NCBI GenBank assembly: GCA_015057555.1
Contig: SVEC01000007.1
Span: 1 to 64,000, forward strand
Length of the DNA stretch: 64,000 nt
Direction of reading: 5' to 3'
Source: Lachnospiraceae bacterium
GTDB lineage: Bacteria > Bacillota > Clostridia > Lachnospirales > Lachnospiraceae
Shown here one piece after another: positions 34,230 through 43,084 of this stretch. A program made the translations under genes and the position numbers. Position 1 is the first letter of the stretch. Every line of letters begins with the position of its first letter. A model generated the notes under the pieces. It was not told where the DNA came from. It made no database searches and worked only from the letters and a program-made list of their open reading frames with translations.

Positions 34230-35103
34230 GAGAGAATTTCTTAAGAAATTAGAGAAAGCACTTAAAAGACTTCAGCCTGAGGAGAGGGCTAGATACATAA
34301 GCTATTATGATGAAATAATAATGGACTTAGTTGATGGTGGTATGTCTGAGAAGGATGCTGTAATAAAGCAGGGTAGTATGAACGATATTGTAGCAGATAT
34401 AATGTCTCAGGTTGAGCCGGATAAGGTGGTAAAGAAGAATATATTTGAGATAATATTGTTCATAGTGGCTTGCTTAGCTGCTATCATATGTACCATAGTA
34501 CTTATTGCTCTTCCTGATGTAGTAACCTTTGCTATGATGGATATGGATGGTCCTACATCAATATTTTTGGCTGGAAAGGTAATTGAGCCGGTTTGGCTAT
34601 ACATTTTAACTGCTATAGTGTTGGTGGTTTCCATAGTTCTATTTGCTGTCAGAAAAAAGGACAAATGTGTAATAGCACTTAGTGTGGCACTACTTATCTG
34701 TGCAGTTACCTTTGTGATTGTTCGAATTGATGATAATAAAAAATATGATTATGAAAGTACATCGGAGGTTGCTGATGTATATGCGTCCCCAGAGATTGAG
34801 AAAAGAACAGTAGAGGTAATAGAATTAGTTAGTAATAACGATTATCAAAAGCTCAGTGATGAATATGCTGTAGAGGAGATGAAAGAGTTTTTAAATGATG
34901 AGTATATGCTTGAGGCCAAGAAAATGATTAGTGATGATTGGGGAGAGCTTCAAAATATTGGTACAATGTATTCAGTAGAAGTTACCCAGAATAATGTGAA
35001 TTATACGGTTGTTCAGGTTAATGCAACATATGAGAAGCTCTCTATAGCTTATACTATAACCTACGATGAGGAGCTTAAGCTAGTAGGGATATATTTTAGA
35101 TAA
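34222..35103 (+). CDS. DUF1700 (HAAS) domain membrane protein
   Basis: 293 residues. The N-terminal HAAS domain reads FLKKLEKALKRLQPEERARYISYYDEII with GMSEKDAVIKQGSMNDIVADIM. It is followed by three membrane segments (about 73-95, 115-140 and 148-165) and a ~120-residue C-terminal domain resembling DUF3887-type beta-alpha folds (VEVIELVSNNDYQKLSDEYA). In Firmicutes this family is encoded next to PadR regulators and may respond to envelope stress. The exact function is unknown. Confidence 0.9.
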   Translation: MDKREFLKKLEKALKRLQPEERARYISYYDEIIMDLVDGGMSEKDAVIKQGSMNDIVADIMSQVEPDKVVKKNIFEIILFIVACLAAIICTIVLIALPDVVTFAMMDMDGPTSIFLAGKVIEPVWLYILTAIVLVVSIVLFAVRKKDKCVIALSVALLICAVTFVIVRIDDNKKYDYESTSEVADVYASPEIEKRTVEVIELVSNNDYQKLSDEYAVEEMKEFLNDEYMLEAKKMISDDWGELQNIGTMYSVEVTQNNVNYTVVQVNATYEKLSIAYTITYDEELKLVGIYFR

Positions 35104-35163
35104 ATTATCTTAAATGATTTGATGTACTAAGGAAATTAAATTATTATAGTAGGAGGAATAAAT

Positions 35164-35622
35164 ATGAATAAGAAATTATTCTATCGTGTGATAAATATCA
35201 TATGTGTTCTAATGGTGTTAGGAACAACGATTTGGCTTATAGCATATTGGAGGAACATACCAGCAGAGATACCAACACATTTTGATTTGTATGGTAATCC
35301 AGATGCGTATGGCAGTAAAAAGGATATTATTATGCTTCCTATACTTACATGGATAATGCTTGGAGTGATGTCTATAGTGGAATGTTTCCCGGGAACTTGG
35401 AATACGGGAGTTAAGGTTACTCCAGAAAATAGTGCCAGAGTATATAGTATAATCAAGGGAATGTTGGTTTGGATTAAATTATTTGTAATGTTAATTTTTG
35501 TATTGCTGATAATATTTAGTGCATTAGCAAAAGCTTTACCAGTATGGCTTGTGCCAGTTGAAATGGTACTTATATTTGGCATAATAATAGTGACTTTTGT
35601 TCGATTGTTTAGAGCTAGATAA
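35164..35622 (+). CDS. DUF1648 domain membrane protein
   Basis: 152 residues with about four membrane segments. The DUF1648 signature IPAEIPTHFDLYGNPDAYGSKKD follows the first segment, as in the N-terminal part of SdpI-type immunity proteins, though the SdpI C-terminal half is missing. It has an AGGAGG site 60 bases after the DUF1700 gene. It may belong to the PadR-controlled unit and protect or sense the envelope (inference). Confidence 0.85.
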   Translation: MNKKLFYRVINIICVLMVLGTTIWLIAYWRNIPAEIPTHFDLYGNPDAYGSKKDIIMLPILTWIMLGVMSIVECFPGTWNTGVKVTPENSARVYSIIKGMLVWIKLFVMLIFVLLIIFSALAKALPVWLVPVEMVLIFGIIIVTFVRLFRAR

Positions 35623-35656
35623 GTCTCATATTATTTGAGGGTACGGAGGAATGACT

Positions 35657-35998
35657 ATGGATAATACAGGAAGAATAATGGCATTTGTGATATGGATTAT
35701 ATGTAGCTTATTATTTGTGGTTATAGGAATATATGTAATGAAAAGCAAAAAAACGAAGCCTTTTGGCTTTTGGGCCAATGCTGAAGCACCAGAGGTTTCA
35801 GATGTGGAAGGCTATAATAAGGCTTTAGGTAAGCTTTGGATAATATTCGGTGTGGGCTTTGCTGTAGATGGTTTACCACTATTGGCAGGTCAGAATTCAG
35901 CGCTGATAATTATAAGTGTGATTGGCGCTATGTTCCTAAGCATAGGGGTTATGGTGTACTATACATTGTGTATTGAAGCTAAATATAAGAAAAAGTAA
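35657..35998 (+). CDS. Small three-segment membrane protein
   Basis: 113 residues from the ATG 7 bases after GGAGGA; an ATG six bases earlier is too close to the ribosome site. Hydrophobic segments lie near residues 6-26, 62-80 and 85-105, with a conserved-looking loop KPFGFWANAEAPEVSDVEGYN. The family is not firmly recognised. It probably completes the PadR-DUF1700-DUF1648 unit. Confidence 0.72.
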   Translation: MDNTGRIMAFVIWIICSLLFVVIGIYVMKSKKTKPFGFWANAEAPEVSDVEGYNKALGKLWIIFGVGFAVDGLPLLAGQNSALIIISVIGAMFLSIGVMVYYTLCIEAKYKKK

Positions 35999-36024
35999 TT
36001 AGTATTTCGCTCACAGGAGGATTT

Positions 36025-37170
36025 ATGATAAAGATATTTGTTACAGGGGATAATCATATAGGTAAGAAATACAGCAGATATGAAGCTATTAAGGATGTTT
36101 TAATTAAGAGTAGATTGGATAGCTTAGAATCAATGGTAAATAAAGCCGAACAGGAAGGCTGCTCTTTGTTTATTGTCACTGGAGATTTATTTGACAATGT
36201 CAGCAGTATCAAAACCTCTGATGTTAAGCAGGTAGTGGAGATATTGTCAGTTTTTGCTGGTAATGTGCTAGTACTCCCAGGAAATCATGATTATTATACT
36301 GGGGAAGAGAAGCTGTGGAAGGATTTTGAGAAGTGCCTGAGTAATCAGTCCCATAATATTACTATTTTAAATGAATATAGAACCTATGAATTTGAAATAG
36401 GTGATGAAACAGCTGTGATTTATCCAGCTTACTGTCAGAGTAAGCATTCTAAGGATAATAATCTTACATGGATTAAAGAAGCAGATATTTCTGTTAATTT
36501 ATCATGTGCATATAACATAGGTATTGCTCACGGAGCTATAGAGGGTATCACTCCTGACATGAAGGAGGAATATTTCCTTATGACTGAAGCTGAGCTTAAT
36601 GCTATACCAGTTGATGCTTGGTTTATAGGTCATACCCATATTCAGTATCCAGCTTTAAAAGGAAATGAGGCTGTAGAGGGATATAAGATATTTAATCCAG
36701 GTACTCATGAGCAGACTGACTTACATAATAATACTGAGGGTGTATGCTTTATAGTTGAGTTAGATAAGACAGATAATAAAACTACTACTAGGGTTAGCAA
36801 GCATGTGAGTGGACAGATTAGATATTATGATTTGAAGCTTGTAGTCCAGTCGGATTTTGATAAGGTGCTTTACAATGACATTGAGAAATTGGTGTCTAAC
36901 CTAGGGGAGAATTCTATCCTTAGAATTAATATTCAGGGCTCCGCGAAGGAGGCTGAATACAAGAATAGGGGTAAAATCTACGAAGAGCTTCTTGGCAGAT
37001 TTATGTTTTATGAGGTAGAGGATAGTGAGCTTAGTGAGGAGATAACTGTTGATAAGATACGTGCAGAATTTTCTGAGCTTAGCTTTGCTGCACAGCTTAT
37101 GGAGAAGCTTATGGATAATCCTATAGAGCTTCAGATGGCCTACCAGCTCGTCAACAAATGCAAGGAATAG
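36025..37170 (+). CDS. SbcD/YhaO-like metallophosphoesterase (DNA repair nuclease type)
   Basis: 381 residues. Calcineurin-like motifs in order: FVTGDNHIG (D-x-H with Asn where many have D), VTGDLFDNV, LPGNHDYY, GIAHGAI and GHTHIQYP. The C-terminal ~130 residues form the capping region. The next gene encodes an SbcC/YhaN-like ATPase 4-10 bases downstream, so the pair should form a Mre11/Rad50-like nuclease complex. It has an AGGAGG site. Confidence 0.88.
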   Translation: MIKIFVTGDNHIGKKYSRYEAIKDVLIKSRLDSLESMVNKAEQEGCSLFIVTGDLFDNVSSIKTSDVKQVVEILSVFAGNVLVLPGNHDYYTGEEKLWKDFEKCLSNQSHNITILNEYRTYEFEIGDETAVIYPAYCQSKHSKDNNLTWIKEADISVNLSCAYNIGIAHGAIEGITPDMKEEYFLMTEAELNAIPVDAWFIGHTHIQYPALKGNEAVEGYKIFNPGTHEQTDLHNNTEGVCFIVELDKTDNKTTTRVSKHVSGQIRYYDLKLVVQSDFDKVLYNDIEKLVSNLGENSILRINIQGSAKEAEYKNRGKIYEELLGRFMFYEVEDSELSEEITVDKIRAEFSELSFAAQLMEKLMDNPIELQMAYQLVNKCKE

Positions 37171-37180
37171 GAGAATGGTT

Positions 37181-39607
37181 ATGAGGATAAAAAGTGTAGC
37201 CTGTGACCAGTTTGCAGGACTATTGGATAAAGAATTAGAATTTGATAAAGGCCTTAATATCATCCTTGGTGATAATGAAACCGGTAAGAGCACTATGGTG
37301 GAGCTTATATATCATATACTTTTTCATGATGCAAAGCTTGATGCTAGAAAGGATACTGCATTTCTAGAGAATTATTTTCCTAAGAAGCTTAGTGGACCTG
37401 TGGGAGATGTTATTGATGGGGAGCTTAAATTCCAGACAGAAGAGGGAAGCTATAAGCTTACAAAGGAATGGGACAAAAAGGAAGGAAGCTGTAAGCTTAG
37501 AACTTACGATGGTACTGTTATAAAATCTGAGGAACAGATAAAGGAAATATTGGGAGATATACTAGGCTATGGACAGGGTGTGTATGGGGAGATAGTATTT
37601 CCTACACAGAAGAGAAGTCAGGATGCTATAGCTAGTATTATGAAGGAATTCTCCAAGAAGAAGTCGGATAAGCTGGATGAACTTAAGGGTGAGCTTGCAT
37701 CAGTGCTTAATCAGGCAGCACTTGAAACTGGTGGAATATCCATTGACAAGCTGGAGAATGAGCTTAAGAAGCTTGTTAATATGTATGGAGAAAGATGGGA
37801 CTTTGAATTAGATTTGCCTGATGGTGGAGCAAAGAGAGGATTGTCTAATCCATGGAAGTCTGTGGCATACACAAAGGCTGCCGATGAGGGCAAGCAGGCG
37901 GTTATTCTAAGAGCTTATTATGACCTTAAAGAGATAGAGAAGAAGCAGAGTGAGACTCTCATGGCAGAGAAGAGGGTTGAGGCTTGTAAGGAAAAGCTTA
38001 TTAAATCACAGCAGAATAGAAAAAATGCGCAGGAGAATAGAGACAAATTTACTGGATATGTCAGTGTGTTAAGTCAGGTAAATATATTTAAGGAAAAGCT
38101 GGTGGATTTGCAGAGAAGGTTAAATGAGGAGGAGCAAGCGTTACAGGACTGGCCTAGAAGACAACAGCTATTAGGTAAGCTTGAAGAATTAAAATGCAAG
38201 CTTCAGCAGGCAAAGCTAAGAGATTTGTTTACAGAGGTTAATAAGCTACAGGAAGCTTTGGATAGCCATAAAAAGGAGTTATCTGGCGTTATAGCTGTAG
38301 ATATTGAGGATATAAAGCTATTAAAGAATCTGATTAATCAGGTAAATAAGCTAGAAGGCCAGCTATCAGGACTTAATCTTATGGCGAGGATAAAGAAATT
38401 AGGAGATACTCCTATAAATATCACTTCTGCCTCGTCTGGTAAGTCATTAGAAATATCTGGGGATGAGCTTATTATCAATGAAGCTGTGGATATAGAGGTT
38501 CCTGGTGTTATGGAATTGCAGCTTATGCCACAGGGTATTGAGCTTGATACAGTTAAGATAAAATTGCAGGAATGTAATCAAAATATTGATTGTATATACA
38601 AGAAGTATGACGTTGTTTCTCTAGAACAGTTAGAGGAAAATCAGACTAAATATCAAAGATTAATGACAGAGATTAATACTCTAAATGAGCGTCTAAATTT
38701 AAAGCTAGGAGATACAAACTGGGATGAGCTTAAAACTGAGAATGAAAAGCTTCCAGAATTAGTTGAATCAGAGACAGAGATAAAAGAGCAAATTGTTATG
38801 CTTTGTGGTTCTTGCACTCTTGAAGATATGGTGGCACAGCACTCAAATATGATTCAGATATATGCTGGAAAATATTTATCCGTAGGTGAATTAGACAAAT
38901 GTATTGCATCAACTAAGCTGGATATTGATAAGCTTACTACCAAGCTTAATAGTTTGGGTGAAGTTCCAGCTGAGTATGCTGAGATTACAGATACTGATGA
39001 GTATGAACAGAAGCTAAAAGCTGATATCGCTATGCTGGAAGAACTTGGTCAACAGGCTCAAGAGGAGCTTAAGAATGCAGAGCTTGAGTTAGGTGATAAA
39101 ACCTCAGAGGAGTATGAGGAGGCGCTGCTACAGGCTAAGCATAGTTTTGAGAATGCCAAGGATACATATGCTCACTGGAGTAACATATATAAGGTATTTG
39201 TAGGGCTTAAGGAGTCCCTAAAGGGTAATCCTACGGTTGATATAGAGGATAAATTTAATGAATATCTAGATGTTATATCTCGCGGTAAGCTTTCTATAGT
39301 CGATATGGATGATAAGCTTAACGTTAAGCTTGCCAGTGATAACCACGCCATGACCTATCATATATTGTCAGAGGGAACGAAGGATACAGTTACATTAGCA
39401 TTTAGACTGGCTATGCTGGAGCACATATTTCCGGAAGGTGGTGGATTTGCAGTTTTTGACGACCCATTTACGGACATGGACCCTAATAGAGTTGCTGAAG
39501 CTTGTAAGCTTATAGAGAAGTTCGCCCAAAATAATCAGGTAATATTTGTTACCTGTGATGAGAAGTATGTGGGTATGATGGACGGAAATGTGTTGAAAAC
39601 TTCATAA
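37181..39607 (+). CDS. SbcC/YhaN-like AAA ATPase with coiled coil
   Basis: 808 residues from the ATG 7 bases after AGGAG. The N-terminal Walker A is in LNIILGDNETGKSTMVELI, long coiled-coil stretches span about 245-680, and the C-terminal half-site has the signature-like LSEGTKDTVTLAFRLAMLEHIFPEG and Walker B FAVFDDPFTDMD. A CGSC motif (Cys542, Cys545) lies inside the coiled-coil region; it is off-centre and not the CPxC form of Rad50 hooks. It partners with the upstream phosphoesterase in DNA end processing. Confidence 0.9.
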   Translation: MRIKSVACDQFAGLLDKELEFDKGLNIILGDNETGKSTMVELIYHILFHDAKLDARKDTAFLENYFPKKLSGPVGDVIDGELKFQTEEGSYKLTKEWDKKEGSCKLRTYDGTVIKSEEQIKEILGDILGYGQGVYGEIVFPTQKRSQDAIASIMKEFSKKKSDKLDELKGELASVLNQAALETGGISIDKLENELKKLVNMYGERWDFELDLPDGGAKRGLSNPWKSVAYTKAADEGKQAVILRAYYDLKEIEKKQSETLMAEKRVEACKEKLIKSQQNRKNAQENRDKFTGYVSVLSQVNIFKEKLVDLQRRLNEEEQALQDWPRRQQLLGKLEELKCKLQQAKLRDLFTEVNKLQEALDSHKKELSGVIAVDIEDIKLLKNLINQVNKLEGQLSGLNLMARIKKLGDTPINITSASSGKSLEISGDELIINEAVDIEVPGVMELQLMPQGIELDTVKIKLQECNQNIDCIYKKYDVVSLEQLEENQTKYQRLMTEINTLNERLNLKLGDTNWDELKTENEKLPELVESETEIKEQIVMLCGSCTLEDMVAQHSNMIQIYAGKYLSVGELDKCIASTKLDIDKLTTKLNSLGEVPAEYAEITDTDEYEQKLKADIAMLEELGQQAQEELKNAELELGDKTSEEYEEALLQAKHSFENAKDTYAHWSNIYKVFVGLKESLKGNPTVDIEDKFNEYLDVISRGKLSIVDMDDKLNVKLASDNHAMTYHILSEGTKDTVTLAFRLAMLEHIFPEGGGFAVFDDPFTDMDPNRVAEACKLIEKFAQNNQVIFVTCDEKYVGMMDGNVLKTS

Positions 39608-39639
39608 CACTGTGCTACAATTACACAGTTTGAGAAATC

Positions 39640-39672
39640 AAAAGCAATCTCTTACACATAGAGGTTGCTTTT
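39640..39672 (+). terminator. Possible terminator/leader hairpin before typA
   Basis: AAAAGCAATCTCT pairs with AGAGGTTGCTTTT (one G-U pair) across a 7-base loop; the T-run is part of the stem. It lies 31 bases before the typA start codon. Confidence 0.5.
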
Positions 39673-39703
39673 CACTTGTATCAAAGAATCGAGGTTAGAA
39701 TTT

Positions 39704-41542
39704 ATGAAGATTACAAGAGACGACGTAAGAAATATTGCAATTATCGCCCATGTTGACCATGGTAAGACAACACTTGTAGATGAGCTCCTTAAGCAAAGTG
39801 GTGTATTTTCAGAGCACCAGGAGGTTGCAGAGAGAGTAATGGACTCTAATGATATAGAGCGTGAGAGAGGTATCACAATCCTTTCTAAGAACACTGCTGT
39901 AACCTACGGTAACACTAAGATTAACATTATCGATACACCGGGTCATGCTGACTTTGGTGGAGAGGTTGAGCGAGTTCTTAAGATGGTAAATGGTGTTATT
40001 CTTGTGGTAGACGCATTTGAGGGAGCTATGCCACAGACAAAGTTCGTTCTTAAGAAGGCTCTTGAGCTGGACTTAAATGTAATCGTATGTGTTAACAAGA
40101 TAGATAGACCAGAGGCCAGACCCGCAGAGGTTGAGGAAGAGGTATTAGAACTTTTCCTTGAGCTTGATGCAAATGACAAGCAGCTTGACAGTCCATTTAT
40201 ATATGCTTCTGCTAAGGCTGGTGTGGCATCTGAAGACCCAAATGTTATGGGAACAGATATGAAGCCACTTTTTGATAAGATTATAGAGTATATCCCAGCT
40301 CCAGAGGGTGACCCCGAGGCAGGTACTCAGGTTCTTATCAGTACTATTGATTACAATGAGTACGTTGGTAGAATCGGCGTTGGTAAGGTTGATAACGGTA
40401 CACTTAAGCTTAATCAGGAAGCAGTAATCGTAAATGCTCACGAGCCTGATAAGAAGATTAAGGTTAAAATTGGTAAGCTTTATGAGTTCCAGGGACTTAA
40501 TAAGGTAGAAGTTACAGAAGCAGGAATCGGTTCTATCGTAGCCATATCAGGTATAACAGACATAAAAATCGGTGATACCATATGTTCTCCTGAAAATCCT
40601 GAGGCAATACCATTCCAAAAAATTTCAGAGCCTACAATTGCTATGCATTTTATGGTAAATGATTCTCCTCTTGCAGGTAAGGAAGGAAAATTTGTAACCT
40701 CAAGACATATTAGAGATAGACTTTTCAGAGAGCTTAATACTGATGTATCACTTCGTGTGGAGGAGACTGATACAACTGAGAGCTTCAAGGTATCCGGACG
40801 TGGCGAGCTTCATCTTTCAGTTCTTATAGAAAATATGAGACGTGAGGGCTATGAGTTTGCAGTAAGTAAGGCTGAGGTTATCTACAAGGAAGATGAGAGA
40901 GGAAAGAAGACCGAGCCATTTGAGATTGCAGTAATAGATGTACCAGACGAGTATGCTGGAACAGTTATAAATATGCTTAACAACCGTAAGGGTGAGATGA
41001 CAGGTATGGCTCCAACTGGAAATGGCACCACAAGACTTGAGTTTAACATACCATCTCGAGGACTTATTGGCTTTAGAGGTGACTTTATGACTGCAACTAA
41101 GGGAAATGGTATTATCAATACCATCTTCGATGGCTATGATGCATACAAGGGCGATATGTCCTACAGAAGTCAGGGCTCACTTATAGCATTTGAGGCTGGT
41201 GAGGCTATTACCTATGGACTTTTCAATGCACAGGAGAGAGGTACGCTATTCATCGGTCCTGGTGAGCAGGTATATGGTGGAATGGTTGTAGGACAGTGTG
41301 GACGTTCAGAGGATATCGAGGTAAATGTATGTAAAAAGAAGCAGCTTACCAATACTAGAGCTTCAGGCTCTGATGAGGCTCTTAAGTTGACTCCACCTAA
41401 GATATTAAGTCTTGAGCAAGCTCTTGACTTTATAGATAATGATGAGCTTCTTGAGATTACCCCTAAGACTATTAGAATTCGTAAGAAGATTCTTGACCCA
41501 ACTCTTAGAATGAGAGCAAAGAGAGCGGCACAGAATTCTTAG
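39704..41542 (+). CDS. typA: Ribosome-associated GTPase TypA/BipA
   Basis: 612 residues, the family length. The ATG before MKITRDDVRNIAIIAHVDHG is chosen over an earlier in-frame start. G1 IAHVDHGKTTL, switch I with ERGITI, G3 DTPGHADFGGEV, G4 VNKIDRPEARP, EF-G-like domains III and V, and the BipA C-terminal domain with FIGPGEQVYGGMVVG and CKKKQLTNTRASGSDEALKL. It acts as a translational GTPase on the ribosome during stress and subunit assembly. Confidence 0.98.
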   Translation: MKITRDDVRNIAIIAHVDHGKTTLVDELLKQSGVFSEHQEVAERVMDSNDIERERGITILSKNTAVTYGNTKINIIDTPGHADFGGEVERVLKMVNGVILVVDAFEGAMPQTKFVLKKALELDLNVIVCVNKIDRPEARPAEVEEEVLELFLELDANDKQLDSPFIYASAKAGVASEDPNVMGTDMKPLFDKIIEYIPAPEGDPEAGTQVLISTIDYNEYVGRIGVGKVDNGTLKLNQEAVIVNAHEPDKKIKVKIGKLYEFQGLNKVEVTEAGIGSIVAISGITDIKIGDTICSPENPEAIPFQKISEPTIAMHFMVNDSPLAGKEGKFVTSRHIRDRLFRELNTDVSLRVEETDTTESFKVSGRGELHLSVLIENMRREGYEFAVSKAEVIYKEDERGKKTEPFEIAVIDVPDEYAGTVINMLNNRKGEMTGMAPTGNGTTRLEFNIPSRGLIGFRGDFMTATKGNGIINTIFDGYDAYKGDMSYRSQGSLIAFEAGEAITYGLFNAQERGTLFIGPGEQVYGGMVVGQCGRSEDIEVNVCKKKQLTNTRASGSDEALKLTPPKILSLEQALDFIDNDELLEITPKTIRIRKKILDPTLRMRAKRAAQNS

Positions 41543-41549
41543 GAAATAG

Positions 41550-41578
41550 AAAAAGAACGAGAAAACTCGTTCTTTTTT
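41550..41578. terminator. Bidirectional terminator between typA and the NarL-type regulator
   Basis: AAAAAGAACGAG-aaaa-CTCGTTCTTTTTT: a perfect stem with A-run before and T-run after, placed between convergent genes. Confidence 0.92.
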
Positions 41579-42259
41579 CTATTTTGTAAAGAAATTTCTC
41601 AGTTCTGTGCGTTTTTTTACATCCAACTTGTCGAAGATTCTGTAGGCCACCTTCTTAACATAGCCATATGAATAGTTAAGCTCATTTGCGATTTCCTTGT
41701 TGGTGTAGCCTAGGGCAATTCGCTTTCCAATTCTGTACTCCGACTCGGTCAGAAGCTCCTTCATATCATCTAGCTTATCGTGGTCTAGGGCAACGGATAG
41801 AGTATCTGTCTCGCCAATGCTTATAGTTCTTGCAGTTGGTTCCCCGTCGCTTTCACGAACTATGGTTTCAGATACCAGACCAGTATGTTTTACCTGATTA
41901 ATATGTATATTGATTCTTGCGATTAATATTTCATACACAAATGGCTTTGTAACATAGTCCATGGCACCCATAGTAAGACCTCTAAGCTCAGATGTGCTGT
42001 CATCATTACCGGAGATAAACATAACAGGGAATGGCTTGATCTTTTGTATGGCACCAAAGGTTTCGTAGCCATCCATATCAGGCATAACCACATCCAACAG
42101 AATCATATCTGGGTCAAGACCTCCCTTTAGAAGCATAAGTGCCTCTTTACCTGAATTGGTTATGGTTACACAAAATCCATGCTTTTTAAGTGCATATTCA
42201 ATTGAAGTAGTAAGTACTGTGTCGTCATCCACAACCAGTATATGGTAATTTTGCTCCAA
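41579..42259 (-). CDS. NarL/FixJ-family response regulator
   Basis: 226 residues. The receiver domain has VVDDD, phospho-acceptor Asp56 in MILLDVVMPDMDGY, MFISGND and YVTKPF. A ~40-residue linker leads to a LuxR-type helix-turn-helix (ESEYRIGKRIALGYTNKEIANELNYSYGYVKKVAYRIFDKLDV). The start is TTG, 7 bases after AGGAG; no better codon is available. It stands alone with no adjacent kinase, divergent from the gph operon, so it could control that operon (inference). Confidence 0.92.
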   Translation of the reverse strand: MEQNYHILVVDDDTVLTTSIEYALKKHGFCVTITNSGKEALMLLKGGLDPDMILLDVVMPDMDGYETFGAIQKIKPFPVMFISGNDDSTSELRGLTMGAMDYVTKPFVYEILIARINIHINQVKHTGLVSETIVRESDGEPTARTISIGETDTLSVALDHDKLDDMKELLTESEYRIGKRIALGYTNKEIANELNYSYGYVKKVAYRIFDKLDVKKRTELRNFFTK

Positions 42260-42375
42260 ATTGGTTCTCCTTTGTATATCTTGTTATTATTGTAATGAAT
42301 TTGTAATAAATTTTCAAGGATTTATTTTGTTACTTAAATATAATTGTTATTGGGATAATTATTAATACTGTTGCG

Positions 42376-42404
42376 TTGAAAAAATATAGATATAGTGGTA
42401 AGAT
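42376..42404 (+). promoter_or_regulatory. Promoter of the phosphatase-pncB-hydrogenase operon
   Basis: TTGAAA, 17-base spacer, TAAGAT, about 32 bases before the first start codon. Confidence 0.65.
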
Positions 42405-42436
42405 TAACGTAGTTTTTGAATCAAAGGAGATACACT

Positions 42437-43084
42437 ATGAAGTACACTACAGTTATATTTGATTTGGATGGAACTTTATTAGATACATTAGACGATTTAT
42501 CAGACAGTGTAAATTATGCTATGAGTGCTATGAATTGGCCTCTAAGGGACAAAAAGGACGTAAGATTATACCTGGGAAATGGTATAAGAAATCTTATGCA
42601 GCTTTGCGCTCCAGAGGGTATAAGTGAAGAGGAGTTTGAGAAAGCATTTAATATATTTAAGTCATACTATAATGAGCATAATCAGGATAAAACTGCACCG
42701 TACCAGGGTGTGGTGCAGGTTATGGAGCATTTTAGTGGTAAGGGAATTAAGATGGCTATTGTGTCCAACAAGGTTCACGAAGCAGTTTTAGCCCTTAGAG
42801 ATAAGTTCTTCCCATATGTGGAGGTTGCCATAGGAGATATGGCTGGTATGCTTAGAAAGCCAGCGCCGGATTCCTGTTACAAGGCTCTTGAACTGTTGGG
42901 AAGTACTAAGGAGGAAGCAGTATATATAGGTGATTCAGAGGTGGACCTACTTACGGCAAAAAACGCAGAACTTGATTGCATTACAGTGCTGTGGGGCTTT
43001 AGAGATAAGGATTATTTGATAGAACAGGGTGCAACAATATTTGTAGAAACTCCGGAGGAGTTAGAGAAAGAGGTGCTAAAATAA
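42437..43084 (+). CDS. HAD-family phosphatase (phosphoglycolate phosphatase-like)
   Basis: 215 residues from the ATG behind AAAGGAG. HAD motifs: I in VIFDLDGTLLDTLDD, II in AIVSNK, the conserved lysine in RKPAPD and IV in YIGDSEVDLLTAKNA. The small cap domain is of the Gph/PgmB type. The exact substrate is uncertain. Its stop codon overlaps the pncB start by one base (TAATG), so the products are co-translated; the link may be phosphate-ester clean-up in nicotinate salvage (inference). Confidence 0.9.
   Translation: MKYTTVIFDLDGTLLDTLDDLSDSVNYAMSAMNWPLRDKKDVRLYLGNGIRNLMQLCAPEGISEEEFEKAFNIFKSYYNEHNQDKTAPYQGVVQVMEHFSGKGIKMAIVSNKVHEAVLALRDKFFPYVEVAIGDMAGMLRKPAPDSCYKALELLGSTKEEAVYIGDSEVDLLTAKNAELDCITVLWGFRDKDYLIEQGATIFVETPEELEKEVLK

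Noticed and set aside
41550-41578. GAAC...GTTC in the typA terminator as a LexA box
   Set aside because: The spacing between halves is 10, not 4, and the sequence is fully explained as a bidirectional terminator.
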